From Clostridia bacterium (GTDB taxonomy: Bacteria > Bacillota > Clostridia > Christensenellales > Aristaeellaceae): a stretch of DNA of 35,596 nucleotides. The notes under the pieces were generated by a model. The model was given only the letters and a program-made list of their open reading frames with translations, searched no databases and was not told the DNA's origin. The first letter of the stretch is position 1. Every line of letters starts with the position of its first letter. The translations under genes were made by a program, and so were the position numbers. This document shows positions 5,713 through 14,210 of this stretch, piece by piece. The DNA lies in contig JAFXVR010000046.1 of assembly GCA_017534885.1 (NCBI GenBank), positions 1-35,596 on the forward strand. Reading direction: 5' to 3'.

Positions 5713-7365
5713 TCAGTCGTCCATGACCGCGTCTTTCCTGGCCACGTGCAGCAGGAAGCCGCAGCACAGGGCGCAGGCGATCACCAGCAGGGCGCCCACG
5801 GCCCAGGCGGAGAGATCCGGGTTGTCCTGCAGCAGGACCATCAGCACCACGCTGAGGCCCAGCAGCAGCGCCCAGAGCGCCATGCCGAGCATGGTGTGGA
5901 AATTGGCCTTGATGGCCTGGGTCTCGTTGGTCCACTTCAGGTTGGGGTGCAGCAGATCCAGGGCCAGGGAGCCGGCGTTGGCCGCCAGGCCCACCATATT
6001 GGCCACCACAAAGGCGATGGCAATGATCCACAGCGGGGTGCCGAAGATCACCAGCGGGATGCACATCAGCAGGGAGCCCGCCAGGTTGATTTCCTCACCC
6101 ATGGCCAGCTTGGCCATCATGCGGGTGCGCTGGGTCACGGGCAGGGTCAGGGCGAAGGGCCAGTTGCCGCCCTCGCGGCTGACCGCGGTGGAGCAGGCCG
6201 GGTTGATCATGGTGATCATGGAGGCCATAGCCGCGGCGCCCATCACCACATAGACCGCCGGGACCTCGCTGAGCAGGAACTCCATGATGTTTCCCATATT
6301 CACCTCAGCCCTGCTGAAGCCCGAGCCGAAGCCGATGATCATCATCACCGGGAAGATGACCAGCCCGAAGAGGGAGTTCATCATCCAGACAGGGGTGCGC
6401 ATGAGCATGCGCCACTCCAGCCGGTGCAGGGCCCAGAAGGAGGATACGGAGCGCCAGTCCGAACGGCCGATCTTCCTGGAGGTGCCGGTGGACACCTCGC
6501 CGATGGACAGGGCCAGGGGCAGGTAGCCGCCGCCGAAGGCCGCCCAGGCCAGTGCCAGCGCCGCGACGGAAACCCCCGCGAAGAGCAGCAGGTAAGGCAC
6601 GCTGCCGGCAAAGCCGTCGACGCCCCAGCGGGCTGGCGGGAAGATCTGGAGCATCCGGTTGAGCAGGCCGTTGGAGCCTGTCAGCAGGGAGACCAGCATT
6701 TCCATGCCTTCCTCCTGGCCCATGGAGCCGTTGAAGCGGGACACGGCCAGGGAGTAGCCAAAGGCCAGCACCATCGAGAGCGCCATGGTCACGGTCTCCC
6801 GGTGCTTGGCAAAGCCAGAGACCCGCATCAGCAGGGATGAGACAGCCACCACGATGGCCAGCGGAATGGCCGGCGTCAGCAGGAAGACGATCAGTCCCGT
6901 CAGCGCGTAAGGCCAGGCGGTGCCCCGGCTGATGATGTACAGCACCAGAGCCGGGCCCATCAGCGGGACGTTCAGCGCCAGCTCGGACACGTAGAGAGAG
7001 ATGATCCGGGCGAAGAAGATCTGGTGGGAGGTGACGGGCAGCACCGCCAGGAAAACCGAGTCCCGGCTCTGGTAGAGGGAACCGAGGCCCTGGAACAGGC
7101 CCAGCAGCAGGGTGGAGAGCATGCCCACCAGTACGGCCAGGCCCGGCAGCAGCAGCGGCTGGCGCACCTTTTCGAGCAGGGTGAAGAGCAGATACTCAAT
7201 GTAGACGACGCTGGCGATGCCCATCAGCAGCAGCACGACGATGCCTATCGTCCGGAAGATGGCGCGGGAACGCTTCTTGCTGTCGGCATAGCTGCCGGTG
7301 AAGGGATTCATGCCCGCGATCATCTGGCGCAGCAGCAGCCGGGTGACGAGCAGGGTATTACTCAT
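5713..7365 (-). CDS. ABC-2-type exporter permease, 550 aa
   Basis: An integral membrane protein with about 12 hydrophobic segments, starting with an amphipathic N-terminus (LLVTRLLLRQMIAGMNPF) and a first helix near residues 38-58. The sequence SRDSVFLAVLPVTSHQIFFAR, repeated in spirit as FALTLPVTQRTRMMAKL in the second half, is typical of large bacterial ABC exporter permeases in which the two halves are fused. It overlaps the upstream ATPase gene by 4 bp (ATGA), so the two form one translationally coupled exporter. The substrate cannot be read from sequence. Confidence 0.85.
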   Translation of the reverse strand: MSNTLLVTRLLLRQMIAGMNPFTGSYADSKKRSRAIFRTIGIVVLLLMGIASVVYIEYLLFTLLEKVRQPLLLPGLAVLVGMLSTLLLGLFQGLGSLYQSRDSVFLAVLPVTSHQIFFARIISLYVSELALNVPLMGPALVLYIISRGTAWPYALTGLIVFLLTPAIPLAIVVAVSSLLMRVSGFAKHRETVTMALSMVLAFGYSLAVSRFNGSMGQEEGMEMLVSLLTGSNGLLNRMLQIFPPARWGVDGFAGSVPYLLLFAGVSVAALALAWAAFGGGYLPLALSIGEVSTGTSRKIGRSDWRSVSSFWALHRLEWRMLMRTPVWMMNSLFGLVIFPVMMIIGFGSGFSRAEVNMGNIMEFLLSEVPAVYVVMGAAAMASMITMINPACSTAVSREGGNWPFALTLPVTQRTRMMAKLAMGEEINLAGSLLMCIPLVIFGTPLWIIAIAFVVANMVGLAANAGSLALDLLHPNLKWTNETQAIKANFHTMLGMALWALLLGLSVVLMVLLQDNPDLSAWAVGALLVIACALCCGFLLHVARKDAVMDD

Positions 7366-8099
7366 GCCTCCTCCGCCTCCTCCTTCTCCGTCAGCTCCAG
7401 GAAGAAGTCCTCCAGGGACTCATTGGTGCCCTTCAGCAGGCTCTCCGGAGTGCCCTCGGTGATCAGGCGTCCGGTCTGGATGATACCCACCCGGTCGCAG
7501 AGGCGCTCGGCCACTTCCAGCACATGGGTGGAGAAGAAGACCGTGGCGCCGGCGTCCGCGCGCTCGCGCATTTCCGTCTTCAGCAGATGCGCGGCCTTCG
7601 GATCCAGGCCCACCATGGGCTCGTCCAGCACCCACACGGGCGGGTTGTGCACCAGCGCGCCGATGATGTTCAGCTTCTGCTTCATGCCCCTGGAATAGCC
7701 CTGGATGCGCTGGCCCGCGGCGGACTCCAGCTCGAACATGGCCAGATACTTTTCCGCGGCTTCCTTGCGCTCCTTTTCGCTCACGCCGAAGATATCGGCC
7801 ATGAAGCTGATGTACTCCCAGCCCGTGAGGCGGTCGTACATATCCTGGCTGTCCGGCACGAAGCCGATGCTCCGCTTGACGGTCACCGGATCTTCCGCCA
7901 CACTGACGCCGTTCACGCGGATGCTGCCCTCGGTGGGCTTCAGCACACCGGTCATCAGGCGGATGGCCGTGGTCTTGCCCGCGCCGTTGGGGCCCAGAAA
8001 GCCGTATACGCAGCCGTCCGGCACCGTCAGGGTCAGGTCGGTCAGCGCCGCCTTGCCGCTCTTGCCGTAGGTCTTGTGGACATGCAGGAATTCAATCAT
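7362..8099 (-). CDS. ABC transporter ATP-binding protein
   Basis: A 245-aa nucleotide-binding subunit: Walker A GPNGAGKTT (36-44), signature YSRGMKQ (135-141) in place of LSGGQ, Walker B VWVLDE (155-160), the D-loop GLDP, and the switch His192 in STH. The SRGM signature is common in the CcmA/NatA-like exporter group (drug, Na+ and antibiotic export). Start ATG 8099 has AAGGGGG upstream. Coupled to the 550-aa permease. It is unlikely to serve the sugar importers at 8961-20805, because it is an exporter-type ATPase and lacks the C-terminal regulatory domain of MsmK/MalK. Confidence 0.92.
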   Translation of the reverse strand: MIEFLHVHKTYGKSGKAALTDLTLTVPDGCVYGFLGPNGAGKTTAIRLMTGVLKPTEGSIRVNGVSVAEDPVTVKRSIGFVPDSQDMYDRLTGWEYISFMADIFGVSEKERKEAAEKYLAMFELESAAGQRIQGYSRGMKQKLNIIGALVHNPPVWVLDEPMVGLDPKAAHLLKTEMRERADAGATVFFSTHVLEVAERLCDRVGIIQTGRLITEGTPESLLKGTNESLEDFFLELTEKEEAEEA

Positions 8100-8131
8100 G
8101 GGTCAGTCCCCCTTTCGTTTCCTCGGGCGTC

Positions 8132-8160
8132 ATCATAGCACCGCGCACCGCCTTTGTACA
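8132..8160 (-). promoter_or_regulatory. Promoter of the ABC exporter operon
   Basis: On the minus strand TGTACA (8155-8160) and TATGAT (8132-8137) with a 17-bp spacer, 32 bp upstream of the ATP-binding protein start. Confidence 0.55.
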
Positions 8161-8213
8161 GGGGGAAACGCCGAAAACCGCTTTTGGCGGCCCGAAAACC
8201 GCAAAAACTGATT

Positions 8214-8249
8214 GAAAAGGCACTTCAGTCCGCCCGAAACTGAAGCGCC
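8214..8249 (-). terminator. Terminator of the toxin-antitoxin operon
   Basis: Minus-strand stem 8239-8249 with 8219-8229 (11 bp, one G-T pair), followed by TTTTC. It lies 9 bp after the toxin stop codon. Confidence 0.8.
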
Positions 8250-8258
8250 TCCTGAAGG

Positions 8259-8525
8259 TCAGTCGTCGTAGTGGCCCTTGCATTGGACAATAAACACTCT
8301 GCCCTGTTCGATGTAGTACACCAGCCTGTCTTTTTCGTTGATGCGCCGGCTGAAGCGTCCCCGCAGGTCGCCCTTCAGCTTATCCGGTTCGCCAATTCCT
8401 TTCAGCGGGCTGTTCCGCTCGATATCCTTGATCAGCTGATTGATGCGCTTCAGCGTCTTCCGATCCTCATTCTGCCATGCGAGGTAGTCTTCCCATGCCT
8501 CTTCCGACCAAACCTTCTCACTCAT
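8259..8525 (-). CDS. YoeB/Txe family toxin (ribosome-dependent mRNA endonuclease)
   Basis: 88 aa, the usual YoeB length. Characteristic segments are WSEEAWEDYLAWQ, KTLKRINQLIKDIER, LKGDLRGRFSRRI and the C-terminal CKGHYDD. Glu46 falls at the position of E. coli YoeB Glu46, and R67, H85 and Y86 are candidates for the remaining catalytic residues. The family cleaves mRNA in the ribosomal A site. The ATG at 8525 is chosen over that at 8528 because GAGG inside the antitoxin gene is better spaced. The gene overlaps the antitoxin stop by 8 bp, so translation is coupled. Confidence 0.92.
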   Translation of the reverse strand: MSEKVWSEEAWEDYLAWQNEDRKTLKRINQLIKDIERNSPLKGIGEPDKLKGDLRGRFSRRINEKDRLVYYIEQGRVFIVQCKGHYDD

Positions 8526-8781
8526 CATCCACCTCAATCAAATCATGCACCGTGCCATGTCCGGCTTCCAGTTCGCGGACAGCCCGCCGGATATGCGCCA
8601 TATTCGCCTCCGAGTAGAAGGGATCGGACGACAGCTCAAAGGGAATGCGGCGCTCCCGCAGCACCTTCTTCACAAAGACGTTGATGGCCGTGGACATGCT
8701 CATCCCCAGCTCGCGGCAGATTTCCTCCATGCCCTTCTTGTCCTCCGCGTCCATGCGGACATTCACCAATACCTTGGACAT
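8518..8781 (-). CDS. RelB/DinJ family antitoxin
   Basis: 87 aa with a ribbon-helix-helix N-terminus (KVLVNVRMDAEDKKGMEEICRELG, then MSMSTAINVFVKKVL), which is the DinJ pattern. The C-terminal part (residues 50-87) is acidic and should wrap the toxin. AGGAGGTGAG precedes the ATG. It precedes the YoeB-type toxin, the normal order. The palindrome at 8792-8803 overlaps this ribosome binding site and adjoins the -10 element, and is the probable operator. Confidence 0.92.
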   Translation of the reverse strand: MSKVLVNVRMDAEDKKGMEEICRELGMSMSTAINVFVKKVLRERRIPFELSSDPFYSEANMAHIRRAVRELEAGHGTVHDLIEVDDE

Positions 8782-8791
8782 GATCTCACCT

Positions 8792-8832
8792 CCTTGTACA
8801 AGGATTTTACCACATTGTCAAGCAAATGTAAA
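8792..8832 (-). promoter_or_regulatory. Promoter and palindromic operator of the toxin-antitoxin operon
   Basis: On the minus strand TTTACA (8827-8832), 17 bp, TAAAAT (8804-8809). Directly downstream lies the perfect 12-bp palindrome CCTTGTACAAGG (8792-8803), whose last bases form part of the AAGGAGG ribosome binding site. A bound antitoxin dimer would cover both start-site DNA and the SD region. Confidence 0.75.
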
Positions 8833-8872
8833 GCGTCTGTCTCACGTTTTGTCAGAAGCAGCCCGATTGGGC

Positions 8873-8910
8873 GGAAAGAAGGGAAGCCTCCCGTGCGAGA
8901 GGGCTCCCCT
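8873..8910 (-). terminator. Terminator of the eight-gene sugar-import operon
   Basis: On the minus strand GGGGAGCCCTC and GGAGGCTTCCC form a hairpin (8881-8910) with one mismatch or wobble, followed by TTCTTTCC (8873-8880). It lies about 50 bp after the last permease gene. Confidence 0.65.
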
Positions 8911-8960
8911 TCCTGTTGATATTCCGTTGTGAATACACTCTGATCCCGGGCTGTCCCGCG

Positions 8961-9971
8961 TCACTCCTTGGAGCCGGACATGGCAATGGACTGCACGAAG
9001 GTCTTCTGGGTGAAGCAGTAGAGGATGACCAGCGGAATGCAGCAGATCAGCACACCGATGGAGATGAGCTGCTGCTGGCGGCCGGCGGGCACGATGATGG
9101 GCTTGCTGGCGTCGGCGGAGAAGTAGCGGCTCATGCGGGACACGATGCCGGCCAGCTGGGTGGAGTAGATGGACATGCTGCCGAGGAAGTTGCGGGTGTA
9201 GAACAGATCTGTCCACTGCCACACGAAGGAGAAGAGGAAGCAGGAGAGGATGGTGGGCACCGCGTCGGGCAGCATGATGCGCACGAAGGTGTGCATGGTG
9301 TTGCAGCCGTCCACGTAAGCCGCCTCCTCCAGGGACTTGGGGATGCCCCGGAAGTACTGGCGGAGCATGTAGATGTACAGGCCGTCCTTCAGGCCCATGC
9401 AGGTCATGCTCATCAGCACATAGGGAATCAGGGAGCCGTGGAGGTTGGCCGGCTTGCCGCCGTTGAAGAGGGACACCAGGCCCAGGAAGTCAAAGGACTG
9501 GAAGTTCATGTACAGGGCCGTGGCGATGGTCTGGGGCGGGATGACGATGAGCACCACCACGCAGCCGAACCAGAAGCGCTTCAGCGGGAAATCGTAGCGG
9601 GCAAAGCCGTAGGCCACGAAGGTGGCGGAAATGACCTGGAACACGGACACCAGCAGGGAGGTCCAGACGGTGTTGATCATGGAGCGCGGGAAGTCCGTCA
9701 GGTCAAACACGATGCGGTAGTTGTCCAGGGTGGGGTTACGGGGCAGGAGCACCACGGTGGAATCGTAGAGATCCTTCTCCGCCATCAGGCCGACGCCGAA
9801 ACGGGTCAGCATGGGCTGGATGATCATGAAGCACAGGCCGAAGAGCAGCAGGCCACGCACGATGGAGACCGTCCACTTCTTCGCTTTGGCGGCATACACA
9901 TAGCCGCCGGATTTCCGGTTGAGTTCCTTCCGGCTGGTGCGCGCCGTCTCCGCCTGGGGCTTAGTCTTCAT
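8961..9971 (-). CDS. Carbohydrate ABC transporter permease, MalG type (pair 2)
   Basis: 336 aa with six membrane segments and the MalG-side EAA loop (SLEEAAYVDGCNTMHTFVRIMLP) near residues 225-250. A basic 35-residue N-terminal tail precedes the first helix. The C-terminus ends with FTQKTFVQSIAMSGSKE, close to the family's usual FVxGLTxGAVKG ending. It overlaps the upstream MalF-type gene by 11 bp, so the two are made together. It is the last gene of the operon from the promoter at 20901-20929. No ATPase gene is adjacent; a shared MsmK-type ATPase is expected elsewhere. Confidence 0.9.
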   Translation of the reverse strand: MKTKPQAETARTSRKELNRKSGGYVYAAKAKKWTVSIVRGLLLFGLCFMIIQPMLTRFGVGLMAEKDLYDSTVVLLPRNPTLDNYRIVFDLTDFPRSMINTVWTSLLVSVFQVISATFVAYGFARYDFPLKRFWFGCVVVLIVIPPQTIATALYMNFQSFDFLGLVSLFNGGKPANLHGSLIPYVLMSMTCMGLKDGLYIYMLRQYFRGIPKSLEEAAYVDGCNTMHTFVRIMLPDAVPTILSCFLFSFVWQWTDLFYTRNFLGSMSIYSTQLAGIVSRMSRYFSADASKPIIVPAGRQQQLISIGVLICCIPLVILYCFTQKTFVQSIAMSGSKE

Positions 9972-10944
9972 AGTAATGCACCCCCTTGGAGATGATCAGG
10001 CTGCTGATGCCGATGAAGAGCAGCGCGACGCCGAAGTAAATCCAGCTCATGGCCGAGGCCTCGCCGAAGCGGAACTGGGAGTACATGACTTCATTGATGC
10101 GCTCCATCACCCGGTTGTCGTTCTTCATGAAGAAGTCGATGATGGTGTAGATGCAGTTGACCAGGAGCAGCGGGCTGACCATCGGGAAGGTGATCTTCCA
10201 GAAGGCTTCCCAGGCCGTGCAGCCTTCCACGTCCGCCGCCTCATACAGGGACGGGGAGATGGACTGCAGGCCGGAGAGGATGACGATGATCTGGATGCCC
10301 GAGGCCATCACAATGTCGTAGATGGAGTCGATCATCTGGAAGAGGACGTCAAAGACGCCGCTGCCCATGCCGGACACCGCCAGCAGATCCTGCAGCGCGG
10401 CGGAGAGGTTGACGCCCGAAGCATTGGCCACCTCGTCCGAAATGCCCTGCATCATGTTGTAGAACTCGTTCTGGCTCTCGATGCCGGGCAGCACGCCGGA
10501 GGACAGGATGACCGGCAGGAAGAAGATCGCCCGGGCCAGGGTGCGGCCCTTGAACTCCTGGTTCAGGATGACCGCGATGACGAAGGAGAGCACCAGGGTG
10601 GCGGTGGCGTTGATGGCCATGCGCCCGATTTCCTCCACCAGCCGCTGGTTGAAGTAGGGGTCGGTGCCAAAGGCGTACTGATAGTTGCGGATGCCCACAA
10701 AGGTCCAGATGCCCTGGGTGACCTGCACCTCGCACAGGCTCATGTACAGGGACTGGAAGAGGGGCATGACCATGAACACGATGAAGCCGATGATCAGCGG
10801 GAGGATGAAGGCCACGCCGTGCCGCGCGTTGCGGGAGCGCATGGTGTCGTAGTACTCGTTCTTCGGCCAGGGAATGAAGGTCTGGATGGATTCAAGCAGG
10901 CCCCAGCGCTCGCGCTTCGGCTGTTTCGCTTTTCTCATGCTCAT
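9961..10944 (-). CDS. Sugar ABC transporter permease, MalF type (pair 2)
   Basis: 327 aa. A basic N-terminal tail, a first helix at about 47-67, and the EAA-type loop YEAADVEGCTAWEAFWKITFP near residues 237-257. Compared with typical 290-310 aa UgpA/LacF-type permeases it has a longer periplasm-side loop between helices 3 and 4 (NEFYNMMQGISDEVANASGVN region), rich in polar residues. It overlaps the DUF5696 gene stop by 4 bp (ATGA). It pairs with the MalG-type gene immediately downstream. Confidence 0.9.
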   Translation of the reverse strand: MSMRKAKQPKRERWGLLESIQTFIPWPKNEYYDTMRSRNARHGVAFILPLIIGFIVFMVMPLFQSLYMSLCEVQVTQGIWTFVGIRNYQYAFGTDPYFNQRLVEEIGRMAINATATLVLSFVIAVILNQEFKGRTLARAIFFLPVILSSGVLPGIESQNEFYNMMQGISDEVANASGVNLSAALQDLLAVSGMGSGVFDVLFQMIDSIYDIVMASGIQIIVILSGLQSISPSLYEAADVEGCTAWEAFWKITFPMVSPLLLVNCIYTIIDFFMKNDNRVMERINEVMYSQFRFGEASAMSWIYFGVALLFIGISSLIISKGVHYYED

Positions 10945-13511
10945 TTCGCTTCACCCCCTTTGACGAGATAGCCGCGGGCGGGAATGGTCACGCCGTCAGC
11001 TGTGTAATCCTCGGTGCGGTAGTTGACATAGACCCGGCGGCCGTCGGCGTACTCGGTTACGGTCACGCCCGCGGTTAAGGTCTCATGGCCTGTCATGCGC
11101 ACCTGGTTCAGTCCGCTCATCTGGGTCTGGTATTCCCTGATGAGCTTCAGCGCGTCCTCCGACCAGTCGGTGTAGGTCGCGCCGTAGTAAGCGGTGTGGA
11201 AGGTATCCTGCAGCACCCAGGCGTTCTCCGCCATGAAGGTGAAGTTCAGCCCCGCGCCGTACTCCGCGCAGCGCAGCAGCTCGGTCTGCCAGTCGTCAGA
11301 GAGGTTGATGGACTGGCCGGTATAATTCACCGCGCCGTGGATGGCCATCTGCAGGAAGGGCACCTTCTCGTCGATGATGGAGTAGGGGATGCCCTCCACG
11401 TCCATGTCCGTCACCAGATCCACATAGGGCAGGGTGAAGTCGTAGCCCTCCTTCACCATCACCTTGCGTCCGGCGCTCCGGGCCTCCTTCAGCACATCGA
11501 TCTGCTGTTTGCGCACCTGCTCGCGGGTGGTGGTCTCGTTGGGATTGTAGTCGCCGGAGAGCAGGGTGCCGATGTCCCGGAATGCCACGCCCTCAGCGCC
11601 CAGGCTGTTCAGCTTGTTCACCAGGTTGTCCGCGCAGCGCTTGGCGTAGCTGGGCTGCACCAGGTAGAAGGCGTCCAGATCGGTGTCCTGCTGATACCAT
11701 ACGGAGGAGTAGGGGTTGATGCGCACCTGCTCGCGGGTGGTGAAGCGCGCCGCGTCGCGGAAGGCGATGAAGCCCTGCAGGATGCCGCTCTTGTAGGCGA
11801 AGGTGGTCACGCCGTCGAAGTAGAGCGGCACGCCCTTGTCCTTGGCCGCGGCGATCAGCTTCTTCATGCCGCCCTCGCCGCCAAGCTCGCCCAGAACGCG
11901 CACGCTGGTCAGCACCTTCTGGGTGACGCCGCCGTTGCTCCAGCCGGTGTAGCGCAGGTTCAGGTTTTTGACCCCGCCGTCCAACAGGCTGTTCATGATG
12001 GCCGTGCCCTGATCAAAGGTGGTGACAGGCACCACGGAGTCCACCGGCAGGCCCATCTTCACGACCTTCTTGTCGATGGCGCCCACCAGCTCCACCGATA
12101 CCGGCATGTCCGCGCTGACCTGGGCGGCCGCCAGCTCGGGATGGGTTTCCCTGAGGTAATCGCCGTAAGCCTGCGCCATGTCCGTGTAGCTGTCCGAATC
12201 CAGGAAGCGGTAGCGCTGCACAATGGTGTCCTCGGGCAGCTTGGTTTCAAACATGTACACCAGGCGCGCGGTCTTGGCGGACACGTTGTAGCGGTCGGCG
12301 TGGATCACGTTGTACTTGGCGGATATGCTGTTGTAGCTGTTGTAGCGGCCGGAGATGTCCGCCTGGACGCCGCCGTAGGAGGGAGCGCCCTCGATGACGC
12401 AGAGGAAGGAGCCGCCGCCGGCCGTCATGCCGAAGACCGGGAAGGTGTTCTTCGTCTCGCTGACGACCTCCTTGCGCTCGGTGCCGTAATCCCAGCCGTA
12501 CATGTTGGCGTAATAGGCGTTCTGGTTGAGCTTGCCGTTGTTGTAGCGGATCAGGGCGCCGCCGCCCTCGGGGATGAACATGAAGCCTTCCTCGTCCGTG
12601 CCCTGGGCGCCGAACATGGGCAGCACGGTCAGGTAGGTCACAGGGTAATCCGCCCGGTAGTGGATCTCGCTGTAGGGCACCTCCACCAGCAGGTCGCCAC
12701 CGTCCAGCTTGTACACCACCGTCACGTTGAACACGGGGTTCTCGGTTTCCTTGGTGCCGGCCACCAGCTCCTGGTCGCGGGCGTAGTCCTCATCCGAGTA
12801 TCCGTACTTGGCGAGGATATCCGCCACGGTGCCCTTGGTGGCCTCCTTGGTGTCACTCTTGAGCAGGTACAGTCCCTGTTCCTCCAGGGCGGGATAGAGG
12901 GCCTTCTGCTCGTCGGTGGCCTTTTCGGGCTTCACCAGGGTGTAGACAGCCTTGGCCTTCTTGCTGTCCGCCTTGCTCATCTGGTCGGTCAGGGCGGTGA
13001 AGTTCTCCACGCTGATGGCCGCGGGCAGCTGGTAGACCTTTTCGATCCGGCCCACCGCGTAGGTCACCCGCACGGAGCCATCCTCCGCCTGCTCCAGCCA
13101 GTAGGTGCCGTTCTGGATGGAATACTTGTAGTTGTTGAACTCGATGGCGCCGGACGCCGAGGAGTAGGTCACGGCGAGGGTCGCCTGCAGCATCTCCTTG
13201 TTGGCGGAGATGGCGATGGGGTCCGCCGCGGCGTTCTCCGGGTTGGAGCGCCACACCCGGCCCGACTGCTTGTCCGTCACGGTGAACTGCGTCGTGGTCG
13301 GGTCGAGGCTGAACAGCAGCTCATCATTCTCCATGGTCAGGGGCTTCTTGTCCCCCTCAAAGTAGGAGATGGTGGGCGGTGTCACGCTGCCGCTGGACGC
13401 GGGCTGGCCATAAAGCAGCCAGCCGAGGTAGAACACCAGCGCAGCCACCACCAGCAGGATCAGCCAGGTGATCAGCCGGCGGCGAAGCGTTTTCTGATTG
13501 CGCATGCTCAC
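10941..13511 (-). CDS. DUF5696 domain protein, membrane-anchored
   Basis: 856 aa. One N-terminal helix at about 13-34 (LITWLILLVVAALVFYLGWLL) with no lipobox anchors a large extracytoplasmic part. Residues about 50-400 are beta-rich; 450-760 look like an alpha/beta barrel (GVKNLNLRYTGWSNGG, GVPLYFDGVTTF, EGVAFRDIGTLL, RKVMVKEGYDF, LVTDMDVEG as successive strand ends); 790-856 is a small beta domain (GVTVTEYADGRRVYVNYR). This layout resembles glycoside hydrolases, but DUF5696 has no proven activity that I know of. Start is GTG 13511 or ATG 13505; AGGAGG lies 4 or 10 nt upstream, so the choice is open. Acidic catalytic candidates are D and E residues in the barrel strand ends. Confidence 0.88.
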   Translation of the reverse strand: MSMRNQKTLRRRLITWLILLVVAALVFYLGWLLYGQPASSGSVTPPTISYFEGDKKPLTMENDELLFSLDPTTTQFTVTDKQSGRVWRSNPENAAADPIAISANKEMLQATLAVTYSSASGAIEFNNYKYSIQNGTYWLEQAEDGSVRVTYAVGRIEKVYQLPAAISVENFTALTDQMSKADSKKAKAVYTLVKPEKATDEQKALYPALEEQGLYLLKSDTKEATKGTVADILAKYGYSDEDYARDQELVAGTKETENPVFNVTVVYKLDGGDLLVEVPYSEIHYRADYPVTYLTVLPMFGAQGTDEEGFMFIPEGGGALIRYNNGKLNQNAYYANMYGWDYGTERKEVVSETKNTFPVFGMTAGGGSFLCVIEGAPSYGGVQADISGRYNSYNSISAKYNVIHADRYNVSAKTARLVYMFETKLPEDTIVQRYRFLDSDSYTDMAQAYGDYLRETHPELAAAQVSADMPVSVELVGAIDKKVVKMGLPVDSVVPVTTFDQGTAIMNSLLDGGVKNLNLRYTGWSNGGVTQKVLTSVRVLGELGGEGGMKKLIAAAKDKGVPLYFDGVTTFAYKSGILQGFIAFRDAARFTTREQVRINPYSSVWYQQDTDLDAFYLVQPSYAKRCADNLVNKLNSLGAEGVAFRDIGTLLSGDYNPNETTTREQVRKQQIDVLKEARSAGRKVMVKEGYDFTLPYVDLVTDMDVEGIPYSIIDEKVPFLQMAIHGAVNYTGQSINLSDDWQTELLRCAEYGAGLNFTFMAENAWVLQDTFHTAYYGATYTDWSEDALKLIREYQTQMSGLNQVRMTGHETLTAGVTVTEYADGRRVYVNYRTEDYTADGVTIPARGYLVKGGEAK

Positions 13512-13520
13512 ATCACCTCC

Positions 13521-14210
13521 TTAATACAGCCTGAACGCGATCTCGCGGTAGAGGGATACGAAGTAGCCCAGGGCGTCGCTCAGGAGGCTGAAGAACACCA
13601 GGATCAGGAAGAGGATGACCAGGGCTCCGAACACGGTCATGAACATGAAGAGCAATGTCTTGCCCGGGCTGTAGTCATGCACTTCCATCAGCCCCACGAA
13701 GATCAGGAAGACGCACCACACCACCGACACGCTGGCCAGCACCGAGTAATAGGCGGCCTCATCAAAGGAGATGACGTGGGAGATGAGGATCATGGGCAGC
13801 TGAATCAGGATGTAGGGCACCAGGGAGTAGCACATGGCCATGTAGATGTCCCTGAAGTGCCCCTTGCCGTCGAAGAGGGTCGAGGCCGCCCAGTTGGCCA
13901 CGCAGATGATCAGGAAGGGAAAGAGGAAGGAGCCCATCTGCTCGTAAATGTTGATGTACTGCAGCGGCGCCGAGATGAACTGGAAGTTGGTGCACATCAG
14001 CCGCAGCACATAGGTGATGAGGAAGAGCACCAGGCAGGTGGTGGCCGCAGCGACGGAGCCGCGCTTCTCATGCACCATGTCCCAGAAGCCGTCGAAGGGA
14101 TGGAAAATGATGTACAGCGCGTAGCGGAGGGAGGAGAGGTACCTCTGCCAGCCTTCCCTGCGCGCACTGGCCTGTTCCTTACTGAACAGTTGCTTTCCGG
14201 CGCTGCTCAT
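13521..14210 (-). CDS. YIP1 family membrane protein
   Basis: 229 aa with five or six hydrophobic segments between residues 52 and 222. The N-terminal YALYIIFHPFDGFWDMVHEKRG motif is the standard opening of bacterial YIP1-domain proteins, and the later DGKGHFRDIYMAMCYSLVPYIL segment is the core of the domain. It overlaps the upstream NHL/TPR gene by 32 bp and is 10 bp from the DUF5696 start. The same YIP1-DUF5696-permease-permease order occurs in Paenibacillus-like genomes from memory, so a joint job in sugar import or surface polysaccharide handling is likely. The molecular role is unknown. Confidence 0.88.
   Translation of the reverse strand: MSSAGKQLFSKEQASARREGWQRYLSSLRYALYIIFHPFDGFWDMVHEKRGSVAAATTCLVLFLITYVLRLMCTNFQFISAPLQYINIYEQMGSFLFPFLIICVANWAASTLFDGKGHFRDIYMAMCYSLVPYILIQLPMILISHVISFDEAAYYSVLASVSVVWCVFLIFVGLMEVHDYSPGKTLLFMFMTVFGALVILFLILVFFSLLSDALGYFVSLYREIAFRLY

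Noticed and set aside
5662..6840. 392-aa plus-strand frame opposite the exporter permease
   Set aside because: His/Gln/Gly-rich shadow; the minus-strand frame has membrane helices and overlaps the ATPase gene by ATGA.
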